From positions 2,338,501-2,402,500 of the forward strand of contig JANEYF010003871.1 of NCBI GenBank assembly GCA_029963845.1: a stretch of DNA of 64,000 bases, written 5' to 3'. The notes beneath the pieces are model-generated. The model saw only the letters and a list, made by a program, of their open reading frames with translations. It was not told where the DNA came from and did no database searches. Below are positions 11,167 to 23,692 of this stretch, one piece after another. The stretch's first letter is position 1; the number at the start of each line of letters is the position of its first letter. The position numbers were made by a program, and so were the translations under genes. Source of the stretch: Rhamnusium bicolor. Taxonomy: Eukaryota > Arthropoda > Insecta > Coleoptera > Cerambycidae.

Positions 11167-11278
11167 TGTTTCTCAATAAATATTTATAAATAAATTTTTT
11201 ATAACTAAAAATCGATTACTAATCACAGTACCAAATAACAAAGCTTTAAAATCACTTAAAAACACATATTAAAATGAC

Positions 11279-12946
11279 AGAGTCGTCTTACAGTGCACTA
11301 TTTGTTGTTAAGACGGTGATAGATCGGGCATCAGTCGGGTTTCTTCGTGGTGAAGAAAAATATACTTCTACCAATCAATTAATTTCTGAAATCAATCATA
11401 ACTATTTCTGAAAAATAAATAAATCTTCTTTGTAAGAAACACTTATTTTCAAATGAAACATAATAAGTTCAGGTTACCATTATTTAAATTTATCAGAAAA
11501 ATTATTGTTTAACAAGGTATATTTTAGTGGGGGAGAACAAACTATTGCGAATGCTAGCAGATTGCATACCTAATAAAACTCTCAGTCAGAGTATCAATCT
11601 TTTCCAAATACCCAAGGCTCGGATTTTATTCACAATTCACATTTTATAAACTGTCGTTTGTAACTACTCTTCTTCAACATTAGAGCGAGAGAATCCTGAC
11701 CTTATATCATTTAGAGCTGTATTAAAACAGCGAACAATCTTTGAATTTCTCTGTTCAAAACTTTACGACATACAGATAATTTTTCTTAAATATAATATCT
11801 CTTTTACTCGACTCAATAGATAAATTTCTATTAGATCTACAAATTTTATAAAGGACAAGATCAGTAAAACCATTTACATGTAGTATGGATCACATATTGT
11901 TTTCACCAACTCAATAAATTGGATAATTAGTTTAGATTGTACACGGCCTTCAAAGTAGAATTTTAAAGTGTGGAAAATCACTTAAATCTACCCTGTGCGT
12001 CGATCTATTTAACATTAATATTAACCATTAGATTTTCACACTGAAAAAAATACCGAAGCGTGAAATAAGAAAGAAATAATGATCATATGATCGTTTAAAA
12101 TCAAAAAGGCTTTTTTTAAGCAAATAGACTCCTATATAAGATCTATATAGAATTGTAGATTTTTAAGCGAAATCCACAAAAAAATTTAAAAAAGAACGGC
12201 TTCTCCATGATCATATTTCGATAAATGTAACTTAACAAAACAATTTAAAACAAAATTTTAATATATGCATGCTACTCCCCAAGTTATTTAGATAATGCAT
12301 GCCATTTAAACTCAATGATTAACGTAAATTTTCTGCACCCAAAACTTAACCTCGAGGGCGCACACAATCTAAATAGTGGAATTTTTGGGAATAATCATCA
12401 GAACTTTTTTTGTATCGATTATATGAAAACCATCGAAAGTACATATTTCCCAAATTTAAAAAAATACTCTCATCATTTTAAATAAAGTTTCTCAGATAAT
12501 TCATTAATTCCTTATTTTAAGAGAATATTTGAACAGATATTACGACACGTAATAGTATCCGTTTAATTTTGAAAATAAAGCATGACAAAGGCAAAGTTTT
12601 AAATTGTTTTCTGTTCTGGAAATATTTTATCATTTGATTTTCATAAGCTTTCTGGGTTGATTTTAGATTTTAATTATATACGAAAACTTCGTTACTAAAC
12701 ATCCCTTCATATATTCGATATATCAATTAATTATCTTTTATGCTTACATATGCAAAAAAAGTTTATGAAAATATTAAAAGCTCTCTTCAACTAAAATTAC
12801 AATTTATAACTTGATTTGCATTCATTTGTTAACTGAGGTTTCTAAGTTGGGGTAATTTGTCACTGGAAATGATTAGCTTTTAATTAACTTCAGTTTGTTT
12901 GCTTTGTCATAATATCAAATACATAACTTTTCTAAAACCCATATAC
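11279..12946. other. Intronic AT-rich stretch with nothing recognised
   Basis: About 1.7 kb without coding signature or clear repeat. Confidence 0.45.
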
Positions 12947-12973
12947 AGTGTGTCCCCGGACGGGTTTCCTAAT

Positions 12974-14683
12974 TAAAGCTGGCCGAGGTCACCTGGCCGA
13001 CATATGACTCATATGTTTACATCATAGCATAATACTTGAATAAGTACAATAAATGGAAATAAATTTTAACAATAATGTTACATTTTATAAAAATTTGTAT
13101 AAAACTCACCCTTTTAAGCTGATTTATGAAGTAGTTTGGTTGTCGTCATCATAAAGTGGGGAAGATATATAGTATAATAGCATCAGGTATGTTTCTACGG
13201 CTGTCTCCGTCAGCGATGTTCGCTTTGGTGAAAAAATATGTTTGTATTTTGAAAATGACCGTTCGACATCTACGGATGTAATACAGGCATAAGTAAAACA
13301 ATCTGTGAACTCACTTAACGAAGTGCACCATCACAAATTTGTCCTAATTTGCTAAAATCAGGATCTTTCTGTAATACACTCTCGAATTTTTCACTAACGC
13401 GATTATTTTTTGCGTCATTTATAGCCTATAGCTGTGTATTTACGTCGTACACTATTTGCAGCGATTCCACTAACGACAACGAACTATTTTGCAATTTTTC
13501 TATTGCGTCGTGTAGTCCTCTATAATTGTTATTAATAGTTTTTAAATCTGTTTCAAGGGAAACGTCTTGAAAGCTTGTCTGGCTTTCCCTAATAGCTGCA
13601 GCCTCGTTAGGGTTGAACTGTAGTATCACAGATTTTATTTGTTGAAAATATTCAGCACAATAAAAAGCCGCTTTCAACCACGTTCCCCAACGTGTAAGAA
13701 TAGCTCTGGTGGTTCAGGGATACCAGGACACTGTCTATGAAATGCTCGAAGCCGTTTAGGAGATTTGAGAAATACTTTTTTTGTATTTGCTATTAATGCA
13801 TCTACCTCTGGAAAACATTTTCGAATCGTTTCTGCTACAAGATGGAACGCATGCACTTTACACGTAACATGTAAAAACCTACAATCGTCTCTTTGAAGAA
13901 ACCGGCCCACAAAACGCATTGTCGCAGCACCGTTGGTCACAAACATCAACACTTGACTTGTTGACAGTTTAAATTTTTCGAAAGTCTCCAACACCACCCG
14001 CGTAATTGTTTCGCCAGTACACGCAGTTAGTCTTTTACTAGCTAGTAATAGTGGAAATGTTGGTTTAAGAGGGTCCAGTACACGTACTATAATATTTAAA
14101 ATAGATTTTTTTTTACAATCTGTCGTCTCGTCAATACATAACCAGAGCCGTGTATTTTTTAATCCACATTTAATCCTATTTACAATGTCTTCACGAACAG
14201 CTAGAATATATCTACATAACGATGTACTTGGTAAGTTCACCTGGGGATTGTATTTATTCCAAAACTCCCGAAATGGTTTATCCAGTATGTGTAGCGGAAT
14301 ATTACAGGCTATTAACATTAACAATAAATCAAACATAAACTGAGTTGTCAAAGGCATGCCATTTTTTTTATTTTGATGTTGCACGGTGTTGATGACGACG
14401 ACAATCTGTTTTATGCCAGCACATTAAGTCTTGATTACAAACTTTACAAATTATTTTACATCCGTCATAGGATAAATCCGGAAATTCACCGATAAATTTA
14501 TTCACTGTGTCCGCGTACGGTCGTTTTTTACCCTTTGGCGCGTTTGACATTATGTATAATTTATAGGTACAACCTCACGCATTAACCTTTCAAATAAGAC
14601 TGCAGCGTAAATCACTTCTAAATCGGCACGTGTGACGCCAGCGCAAGACCGTGGCTGTATTCCAGCCACCTCGGCCTGCTTTA
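12974..14683 (-). mobile_element. hAT transposon, CGGBP1-like subfamily, copy hAT1 (1710 bp)
   Basis: The left end is TAAAGCTGGCCGAGGT. The right end read in reverse is TAAAGCAGGCCGAGGT, matching 15 of 16. No matching 8-bp target duplication could be found. The transposase remnant is on the minus strand. It is closely related to hAT2 at 32088-33989. It probably inserted in a palindromic MITE-like element whose other parts lie at 12947-12973 and 14684-15395. Confidence 0.82.
13146..14550 (-). pseudogene. hAT (CGGBP1-like) transposase remnant
   Basis: The N-terminus (14550 downward) reads SNAPKGKKRPYADTVNKF and then a BED-like zinc finger, CKVCNQDLMCWHKTDC with later His residues. The central region has RLWLCIDETTDC (catalytic-Asp region), VLMFVTNGAATM (second Asp replaced by Asn; hAT2 has VTDGAAAM), HVTCKVHAFHLVAETIR and FPEVDALIANTKKVFLKSP. 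The C-terminal hAT dimerisation region is TSVDVERSFSKYK-like, then FSPKRTSLTETAVETYLML. Frameshifts occur near 14380, 13676 and 13425. No known cellular role is implied. Confidence 0.82.
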
Positions 14684-14699
14684 GAATACTTGTAAATAT

Positions 14700-15395
14700 T
14701 TTTATTTTCAAATTTACGAAAAAAGTCATTCTTTATAAAATATTTTGCTTATTTTGAAAATTCAAAAGCCGCAATCATATTCGAAAAATTATATAGAATG
14801 ATCAAAAACTTAAAAAATTTGAACTTTGTTCTCAAGAGTAAACTACCAACATTTTTCTTTTTTAGAGAAAAATATCATGAACAATTGATGTTGGTAATCA
14901 TAAAACCGATTTAAATTATTTATTTCGTCGAAAAAATGGGATGTCATTGAGGACCAATATTTTCAAGTTAATGCTAAAATGCTTTGTTATAGGAGGAGAA
15001 ACCTTTATATTTTTCATTTTAAAGAAAAAATATATTCTTTATAAAAAATTTTACTCTCCTTCAAATGGCTTATACAATAGTGGAATATTAAATTTAACAA
15101 AATCTGTAGCAAACAAAAAGAAAAAAACATTTTAATTATTGGATAATGAACAACAATAGTTCATGACATTTTTCTCTAAAAAAAAATATTGGTGGTTTAC
15201 TCTTGAACAAGTTTCATATTTTTAAGTTTTTGATCACCCTGTATAATTTTTCAAATATTTGATTACTGCATTTGAATTTTCAAAATAAGCAAAACTGTTT
15301 ATAAACAATGAAGTCACAAAACTGCTGACAAAAATGTTTTATTTTATAGGGATTTTAAAAAGGAATCTAAACATATAATAATATACAGGGGGTAC
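14700..15395. repeat. Palindromic MITE-like element
   Basis: Arms at about 14720-14885 and 15155-15320 are inverted copies. They share ATTTTGCTTATTTTGAAAATT-like, TTTTTGATCA-like and AGAGTAAACTACCAACA-like segments. A CAGGGGG-type end follows at ~15393, and a CAGTGTG-type end lies at 12947, left of hAT1, so hAT1 may be nested inside this element. Confidence 0.6.
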
Positions 15396-15954
15396 AGGTA
15401 TCAAATAATTATGATTCCCTTTGTGCTTAAAAATCAACAAGAAGGAAGAGGACCATATGTGTAACCTTGGGACTTTTCACGTATGTCTTTCAAATAATCG
15501 ACTCATCTTTCTTACTTGGCGCGTCTTCTTGAGGTCCCTCTTTGTTCAAGATACTGCGAGTTATGGTACAGCCAAAAGCCATGCACAAACTACTAGTGGT
15601 TTGTAAAGAAGATTTGAAAACACTATAAAGTTCTAATAGCTTAAAGAAGAATATGGTCGATAATTAATTCACAAGCACACAAAAAAAGTTGGCTGTTCTC
15701 TTGACTAGACCAACTTATCTTTATGTATCTTGACGTACTGAATTCGAATCCGGAGTCAGAATTGCGCCATCATCCTCCAGTTTTTTTTTAATTGTGGAAA
15801 ACCACCCTTAAATTCCATAAATCCCACTGATGTGGTGCTAGCAATAGGTGTAATCTAGAAAACCGATTGGATGCGATTGGGAAACTATGTCTTCACGTAT
15901 TGCGTATTGGATGCGCTGAATTCGAATCGAAAGTCGGAAGTGCTCCATCACCAT

Positions 15955-16560
15955 TTAGAATTTTTTTCAAAAGCAAGTAACTGTATTACCGAAAATTGAC
16001 AAGACTTAGTTATTCTGTGCCTATAGAGAGATGAAGAAGTGAGCGATGTTTTCTGCCACGTAAATATGTTCCACTTACTCCTTTTTTCTCTTGTAATGAA
16101 CTCTCTTGTCTTCGAATGACCTACGCAGAGGTTTTCTCTTTCTTTTATTTTCATTCTGCTTGGTTTCCCTCTTTAGCGTCCAAGCGTCCAAAAGAAATCT
16201 GCCATCATGTTAATATCCCACCCTTCTTGTTATCGACTCTCCATTTCACTTATATCTTGATGAAATCTTTCTCCTTGTTCTTCGTTATAGTTCCCGACGT
16301 TTTCGAGAAAGTAGTCAAGGTGAGAGTGTAAAAAGTGCAATCTGAGATTCATCAAACAACCCAACTGTTTGAAAATGTTCAACAATTTTTCAACTAAATC
16401 CTGGTAATCCTCACTCTTCTCATTTCCCAAGAAATTCCAAGAAACCTTTTTGAAACTCAGTCATGCCGATTTTGAGTATCATTCATTTTTGTGATAAATT
16501 TTTCGTCCCGAAACAGGGTACGAATTTGAGGACCATTGAAGATACTAAACGGTGATGGAG
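15955..16560 (-). pseudogene. Fragment of an arthropod repeat ORF with HFLHSHLD motif (function unknown)
   Basis: Minus-strand frames give FNGPQIRTLFRDEKFITKM, then NEKSEDYQDLVEKLLNIFKQ, LGCLMNLRLHFLHSHLDYFL, NYNEEQGERFHQDISEMESR and, after a frame break, a tail with RWNINMMADFFWTL-like text. I recall this as a recurrent, multi-copy hypothetical ORF in arthropod genomes; no biochemical function is known to me. It is broken by at least two frameshifts and lies between inverted repeats. Confidence 0.65.
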
Positions 16561-16594
16561 CACTTCTGATTTCTGATTCAAATTCAGCGCATCT

Positions 16595-16826
16595 AAATAA
16601 TAATAATAATAATAAACACCACAGATAATACAACCCCCTGTATCTCTAAACTGACGTTGTGCGAGAGGGGGCTACACATTTAGAGCCAACGGACACACAT
16701 CCAATATCCGAGTATACTAGGATTAATCTCTCTTACAGAAAAATCCCAGTGCCGCGGCCGGGATTCGAACCCAGAACTTTAGGGTGAGAGTCAAGTGTCC
16801 TTGCCTCTAAACCATCAGTCATACTG
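16595..16826 (-). repeat. tRNA-derived SINE, copy 2 (minus strand)
   Basis: Read on the minus strand it has GGTTTAGAGGCAAGG (A box), GGGTTCGAATCCCGG (B box), and a body shared with copy 3 (CACTGGGATTTTTCTGTAAG, GTATACTCGGA). It ends in GGTGTTTATTATTATT, a simple ATT-type tail. It is inserted in the long-TIR element at 15692-17047. Confidence 0.82.
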
Positions 16827-17147
16827 AAATACTGAAATACGTAAAGACATAGTTTCCCAATCGCATCCAATCAGTTTTACGATTATACATAATGCTAGCA
16901 CCCCATACAGACGAATTTTCCGAATTTAAGGGTGGTTTTTCACAATTAAAAGAAACTGTAGGGTGATGGTGCAATTCTGACTGCGATTTGAATTTAGCGC
17001 GTCAAAATAAATAAAGATAAGTGGGCCTAGTCAAAAAAACAGCCCACACTCCATACAGAGGAATTTTCCGAATTTAACGACGGCTTTCCACAATTAAAAA
17101 AAAACCATCACTCGTTACAATAAAACATTAGAGTTTTAATCCCAGGC

Positions 17148-17664
17148 CCATATTTATTTCTAGGTTTCTCGATTGCTCAAAATTCAAACAAATTCCGATC
17201 TAATTTTTTTTCAGGATATTTATAAAAATACATCTGACATGCTCTTTCACAGTTGCGATTACAGGTATAATAAATTCCGATCATATTACGCTTATTTTCA
17301 TTTTCAACATTTGCCAAAATATATTTTGACTTTTAAAAAACACTAATTAGTTGTAATTATAAAGATTGCCGTGAATAATGTGTTAAGAAACAAACACATA
17401 CTAAAGAACTGATAGTTACTGACAGTATTTATTTGAATTTATCTGACTTGAGTTATGGCCTGTTATTGAATATGCCCTTCTCAAATGAAGATAAATGTAA
17501 TATGATCAAAATTTATTATACCTGTAATCGCAACTCTGAAAATGCGTGTGAAATGATTTGGATGAAGATCCTGAAAAAGAACAGCCTTATTGAACATTAT
17601 TTCAAAAATTAGATCGGAATTTAACTAAATTTGGAGCATTCGAGAAACCTAGAAATAAATATGG
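17148..17664. repeat. MITE with ~150-bp inverted arms (517 bp)
   Basis: The ends are CCATATTTATTTCTAGGTTT and its inverse complement. The inverted similarity continues to TAATAAATT and the ATTACAGGTATAATAAATT-like core. No coding sequence. Confidence 0.7.
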
Positions 17665-19407
17665 AAACCGGATAAAGAAAATGAATTGGATAATAATGTA
17701 AGGAAATCTCAATTTCTCATTAAGTAGCCGTTTCAACAATATTTATTATCTTCTTCAGGACTACAATAAATATCAAACATTTTCTATACATATAATTGGC
17801 AAATCTAAGAGTTAATAATATACTTAAAAAATGTTCAAAAGATAAAAATGCTAACATTTTGAGAAAAATTTAAAATTTCATAAATTCCATAATTATTACA
17901 TTTACATATATCTATAAAAAAAGTTAACAACAAATATAAGAACATTAAAAATTAATAATAACAACTACAATATTTAAAAACTTTTAAAAAAACTATCAGT
18001 CACGCTTACCTATTTGGTTTTTTGTCAGCACAATCGTCATCGTCAAATATTGTAAAAAAAAATAATAATTAAAATAGTGAACTTATATAGAATCCCAGAG
18101 CAAATATTTCAAGATTTGAACATTAATAAATATTTATCAAAGAAACTTTGAAAAAAGCATAATAAAAATTCGTTCTGTAAAAAACATTATTATTTATTCA
18201 TATCTCATATCAGTTAAGAAGTCAGTGAAAAAAATAAGTTTCTAAATTAAATTTAAAATAAAGAATCAATTTGGTATTCATTTATGTATACAGAGATGGC
18301 TATATTTTTATATATTTTTCTATTAGGTTGTTATAATTTCTGCTAAAATTTTCGGTGTTCTTTTTTTTGACAGTATTATTCTGTTGATAAGTATCATTTC
18401 GCTTATTAACCGTTTTTTAGTAATTTTGCTCGGTGTCCAAAATTTTATTATCGAATTGAAAATCATGATTTAACACAAAATGGTGTTTCAAGAGCGGTTT
18501 TTTCTGTTTTGTTAATATGTCTTGAATTACACGTGTATTTATGTTCATTAATCCGAGTTTTAACAGGTGTTTTATTTGTCAAATATATACTGCCCCATAA
18601 CTATAAGGAATTTTGTATACCAAATTTGATTCATACACAAACAATAATTTATCCTTCATTGTCGATTACATAAGGTTCCCACTTTTTTCATGTGAAAAAA
18701 AACTATATTAGAATATTCATTTGTCAACATTCATTTCATCTGTAGTGAAAGGCCTTGAACATAAGGTCGTTTGAAATATTTTTTATTATTATTATTAGCT
18801 AGTTGTAGATTTGTTTTGACAGTATTTCTGTTACTAAGTGTGGTGTTATAATAATTAAGTTGGCAAATTTATTAGGATAATCGTTTTGTCGCCGTTTTTG
18901 TTTAATAATTTCCATATTTTGATCGTGGAATTTATCATCACTTAATTTTTAAATTCGATTTTTCATATTTAACATAATATTAAATTTTTGTCTGAAGGAA
19001 TGTTGAGAGTAGTAGTTGATAACTATTCCAGAACTAATGTCTTTCTCGTACATTTAAAAATGAACTTTATTTGTGTATATAAAATATTAGATGAAATTCA
19101 CCCAGTTTTACCAAAAAAATCCTGCAGTGTTCTTAATGTTTTTAAATCCAAATAACTCAACAAGTATATAGTCACACATATAGGGTAAGACCAGAAATAT
19201 TTAACAAATCACATGATTTATTTGTCTGCAAAGCTAACGAAGATATAAAAAGTGCCGGAGATGCCGCTCTCAATAACACCATTTAAATGAAATTGAATCT
19301 CGAATATTCGTCTTATTTAAATCGTTCTCAAATCAGTACATTAAAAACAAAACAGTAATGTTATATAAAGATCTTCGTAAACCGTAAAAATAATCTTATC
19401 ATATATA
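17665..19407. other. Intronic AT-rich stretch
   Basis: Only a CTGAAGAAG…GAAACGG motif on the minus strand (17727-17759), discussed as a finding, stands out; no genes. Confidence 0.45.
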
Positions 19408-20129
19408 CATGGTATGTCTGCGAAACGGCACCCCTCACTTATTTCGGGGAGATATTTAAAATGTTGAGAATTGAAATTATTGGTAAAATACTCATAAAAT
19501 TTAAATTTTTTTAACTTTTCGTGTGAAATGTGACAGCACAAGTATCCAACTTAATTTTTTTAAATGCTAATCGAAAAGAAAGTTGTCAAATATCAAATTA
19601 GTTCCTAAATTGTGTCCTTAAGACAGTGATATACTCATTTTGTACAAATTTGTAATTTTTCCGGTTGTTTGATTCCCTTAATTGTATTGTAGTTTTTCAT
19701 TTTTTATTAAACAATTAATTGATTTTTGGACAATCGGTAACTTTATTACCACATTGCAATTTGGTTATTTATTAATTGTTTCAATTAATCCATGGCTATT
19801 TTGATGAATTTTTCACTGTACATTATACAGCTGTAGGGATTTAAATAAAATTGTGTTTTCTATTGAACAGCTTAAAATTCTGGTAAAAAGTAAACATTTG
19901 TACAAAATTGTATTAAGGACATAACTTAGGAACCTCTTTGATACTTAAAAGTTTTTCAATTACCATTATAAAAATTAAGTTGGGTACTCGTAACGTGACA
20001 TTTGACACGAAAAATTAAATACTTTAAAACCATAGTATTTTAGCAATAGTTTCAATTCTCAAAATTTTAAATTTTCGCCTTCATCCCTTTTCAAAATAAG
20101 TGGGGGTACTGCTTCACGGACACACCATG
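19408..20129. repeat. MITE with ~240-bp inverted repeats and TA flanks (722 bp)
   Basis: The left end is CATGGTATGTCTGCGAAACGG; the right end in reverse is CATGGTGTGTCCGTGAAGCAG. Both are flanked by TA (19406-19407; 20130-20131). The arms continue with CACTTATTT, TCCAACTTAAT and AGGACAC/AATTTAGGAAC-type shared blocks. Non-coding, Tc1/mariner-type. Confidence 0.78.
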
Positions 20130-21085
20130 TATGTTAAATATCTACAGTACACTACACAGAAAGAATATAACTAGATATTGTGCAACATTGACTGATTTAT
20201 TTTCATGTTTAGTATAGAGTGTGGCGAACAATGGAAATAATTTATCGTAGAGTATGCTATTGTAGCGATATTTTATAGAACACAATGGAGAAAAGCCAGA
20301 CTAAATAAAATATTTTTTTTCAGCTGACTTGCTTACAATCTATACGTAAACTAAAATCGTTCAACTGAAAATGGTGATAACTTTTAAAATATTACATACG
20401 GCTTTGATTTTTTAATTTTTAATTATTTTATTTTTTGGTTGATTTTTTTTCCATTACAGTATTTGTTGCAATTTTTTGAGATACTGAAATTAGGGGTAGG
20501 TTGTTTATATTTTAGATCACATTTTAACTCCCCACTAGCCCATAAAATTGGGGAGAATTATGTATGCACATATCATAATTAATCATATATCATAATTAAG
20601 TAAATAAATAAATTAATAAAATGACAATATTTTAACAGTTGTAAAACACATATAAATCGTCATTTACATAATATTACAAATGGTCACAAATACACAAATG
20701 AACAAAAACTATAATACAATGTATAAACATTTTAAGCTTATAAATATTTTGTAAGCAAATGGGCAAAAATTGTTTTATACAAGATGATTCATTAAGAATG
20801 TAAAATTTTGAAACTAGAGATATTAGAGACCAAAATATGACGATTGAGCCCAATATGCCTTAAGCAAATATTGCTGTTTTATATTGAAATTTCTCAATAA
20901 TTTTGAAGGTTTTCATAGTATTAACTTGAAAATTGGCAACTCTACGTTTTTTGGCACGGCAAATAAGAATTTGCAATTAATTTTAGCGCTGATCATAGAG
21001 AGCGCTAGTTATACTCTATTGCTTTGATAAATCGAGGCACATATAATATACTTTACCAGCAATATTTGGATAATAAATTCTATTA
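20130..21085. other. Intronic AT-rich stretch
   Basis: No supported feature before the LINE. Confidence 0.4.
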
Positions 21086-23050
21086 GGCACAGGGACTACC
21101 TAAAAAAGAAGGTTAATAAAAAATTACTCACCTGAACTTAAGAAACAACATGCAGAATATAGAAATATGCTGAATAAATTAATCAGAGATGGCAAGAATC
21201 AATACTATAAAAATCAGCTTGCAGATACACAAGGAAATTGTAAAAAAATTTGGGAAATAGTAAATAGTGCCTCAAATTCGTCTGCAACACATAAACAAAT
21301 TAAAAACATCAATATATTAAATGATGAAGGACTAGAAGTAACAAGTAATATAGTAAAGGCTAATGTTTTTAACGATTATTTTATAAATATTGGCACAAAA
21401 ATGTCTGAAAGAATTGAAAAAATTGATAACCTGCCTAATAATATCTTAGAAAATGATTCCATGCTATCATCGATATTCCTTAAACCTGTAAAAGAAAATG
21501 AAATCATTGAAATAATTAGCAGTTTAAAAAATAACTCTTCAGCTGGACCAGACGGGATATCAGCTAAAGTAATAAAATCCATACAGTTATATATAATTAT
21601 ACCATTAGTACATTTAATTAATTTAACATTTAAAACTAGTCTAATACCATACCAATGGAAGGAGTCAAACGTTACCCCAGTGCATAAATCTGGTGATTAC
21701 AAAAATCTAAACAACTACAGACCTATCTCAGTTATCAATAATTTTGCTAAAATATTCGAAAAATGCCTTAAAAACAGACTGGTGGAATTTTTTGAAAATC
21801 GTGATGTGATCACAAACAGACAATTTGGCTTTAAAAAAAATATAGGTACCGAGCATGCAGTGATGGACTTAATACAAGAAATTGTAACAAACCTAGACAA
21901 ATCAAAAAAAAGCATGGCTGTATTTCTCGACTTAGCGAAAGCTTTTGATACCGTGCCACATCAACTGTTACTAAATAGACTCTAAAACAATGGTATACGT
22001 GGACCTACACTATGTCTAATGGAACATTACCTCACAAATAGAAGACAATGCGTAAAAATTGATGACGTATACAGTGACTCGCTCAACATCACCATGGGCG
22101 TACCACAAGGGACTGTATTGGGTCCAATACTTTTCCTTCTGTATATTAACAGCATTACAAAATTAAAACAATTTCAAGGCCATTTAGTATCTTATGCTGA
22201 TGACACTGCCATTGTATTTGGTGAAAATTCATGGGACACAGTATATAGCAATGCAGAAGAAAGTTTAACTCTGATTTCTAAGTGGCTAAACTTTAGTTTA
22301 TTGAGCTTAAACATTCAAAAAACTAAATTGCTAACATTCACCTTATTAGCTACCGATCAACCTACTAGAGAATTACTGCATATACATAATAATACATGTT
22401 TACAACAAATAAATTGCAGTTGTCCAAAAATTGGGAAAACCAGTACCATCAAATATTTAGGAGTTATGCTTGACCATCATCTAAGATGGGACGAGCATGT
22501 TACTTACGTCAGAAAAAAAATTAGACAACTTACGCATAAATTCTTTACTTTAAGGGATATATTAGATAGGAAAAATCTGATAACTATATATAAATCGCTA
22601 ATAGAATCACTGATTAGATATTGTATTATTATCTGGGGGGGGGGGGGGGTTACGTAATAATATAATGATTATTCTGCAAACAGCGCAAAATAGTATTCTA
22701 AAGATAATTTTAAAGAAAAAAAACTCTACTCCTCTACACAATTATATAAAGAAGCTGACGTATTCAACATAAGAAATCTCTTTGCTTATCACTGTTTATT
22801 ACACATGTATGACAAGAACCCCTCACCAGCCCATTCTAGATATGAAACCAGGTTTACAGAAAATAGGTCTATAGGATTGCCATTAGTCAAAAAAAGCCAT
22901 ACACAAAGATTTGTCTACTATCTCGGACCAAAGTTATACAATATTTTACCGCTGTATCTAAAAACCATAGGCAAGTTTAGTAAATACAAAATTGAAATAA
23001 AAAAATTTATTACCCAAAATCATGATTCTATAAAGAATATCCTGCATTAA
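21086..23050 (+). pseudogene. LINE reverse transcriptase, almost full-length but broken
   Basis: In order along the + strand: YSPELKKQHAEYRNMLNKLI (linker); SSLKNNSSAGPDGISAKVIK; WKESNVTPVHKSGD; NNYRPISVINNFAKIFEK; FGFKKNIGTEHAVMD; MAVFLDLAKAFDTVPHQLLL (first catalytic Asp); ITMGVPQGTVLGPILFLLYI; SYADDTAIVFG (YADD catalytic pair); LNIQKTKLLTF; and KYLGVMLDHHLRWDEHV. Breaks are a TAA at 21983-21985 after NRL, a frame shift in a 15-G run (22635-22649) after IIIWGG, and shifts to reach the C-terminal part ending DSIKNILH. A first-exon-side shift is near 21120. Otherwise it is well preserved, suggesting a relatively young insertion. Confidence 0.85.
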
Positions 23051-23692
23051 ATGGAAAACTCGACCATAATAAGTTTAATATCTTCGAACTAAGTTGAAAT
23101 AATATAAGACATTTATCTTCCCAATCATAGTATATTAGTATTATAGTACGTACTCACTTACTACCGTGTGTTGCTGGTATAAATCCTCAGTCTCGTTTTG
23201 TCAATAATTATTAGTTAGAATATTTTCCTATCCCTCTCTGTTCATTTCTCTTTTAATATAAAAAACTATACAATTAATTTACTGATCAACCAGGAAGACA
23301 CGAAATTCACAAAACAAGCATTTTGTGCTTAGGTGATTTCATCTCGGCCTGGTAATGCTGATTTACATGTGTTACTTACTATTATATGTATTGTATATTG
23401 TAATTCTAATATATTTTAGGTTATAGTCTACCACAAAGTGTAATAACATTGTACTATTCTACTACTCTACCTAATAAATTGAATAATGAATTGAATAATA
23501 TCAAAGAAAAATTACAAATGGCATTAGGTAGATGCTATTATTTGACAAATACAAATTGTATGTCCATTCTGCTTTATAAAAGATGCAAAATCTATTCCGA
23601 TTCTAATGGGCAGGAAGGGGAAACTGGACTAGAAACCAGAACTGGTAGCTACTACTACTGCCTCAAATGGTTGAATGGTTGAATGGTTGAAG
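21086..23692 (+). mobile_element. 5'-truncated LINE with reverse transcriptase and 8-bp-repeat tail
   Basis: Includes a reverse transcriptase ORF (21086-23050) followed by a ~640-bp 3' part. It ends in a short tandem of GGTTGAAT units (23668-23692), the kind of microsatellite tail seen in CR1/L2-like LINEs. The endonuclease portion is missing, so the copy is 5' truncated. Confidence 0.82.

Larger units (their letters stand above)
9320..11278. repeat. Large inverted duplication (palindrome) with THAP-domain exons in each arm
   Basis: The left arm is about 9320-10225 and the right arm about 10372-11278, with a loop of ~146 bp. Arm similarity can be followed base by base through both exons and the intron of the THAP gene copies, with scattered substitutions and small indels. 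Outside these limits similarity stops abruptly. No transposase ORF is in the loop. The arrangement could be a non-autonomous P-like element, since P transposases carry an N-terminal THAP domain, or a segmental inverted duplication. Confidence 0.8.
15692..17047. mobile_element. Long-TIR element carrying an HFLHSHLD-type ORF fragment and a nested SINE
   Basis: The left arm (about 15692-15905) and right arm (about 16838-17047) are inverted copies over ~210 bp. They share GGCTGTT-TTGACTAG, ACTTATCTTTAT, AATTGTG-AAAACCACCCTTAAATTC, GGATGCGATTGGGAAACTATG and more. A second, inner inverted pair (15907-15960 and 16541-16594) frames the ORF remnant at 15955-16560. A SINE sits at 16595-16826. No DDE transposase is visible. 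Confidence 0.7.
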
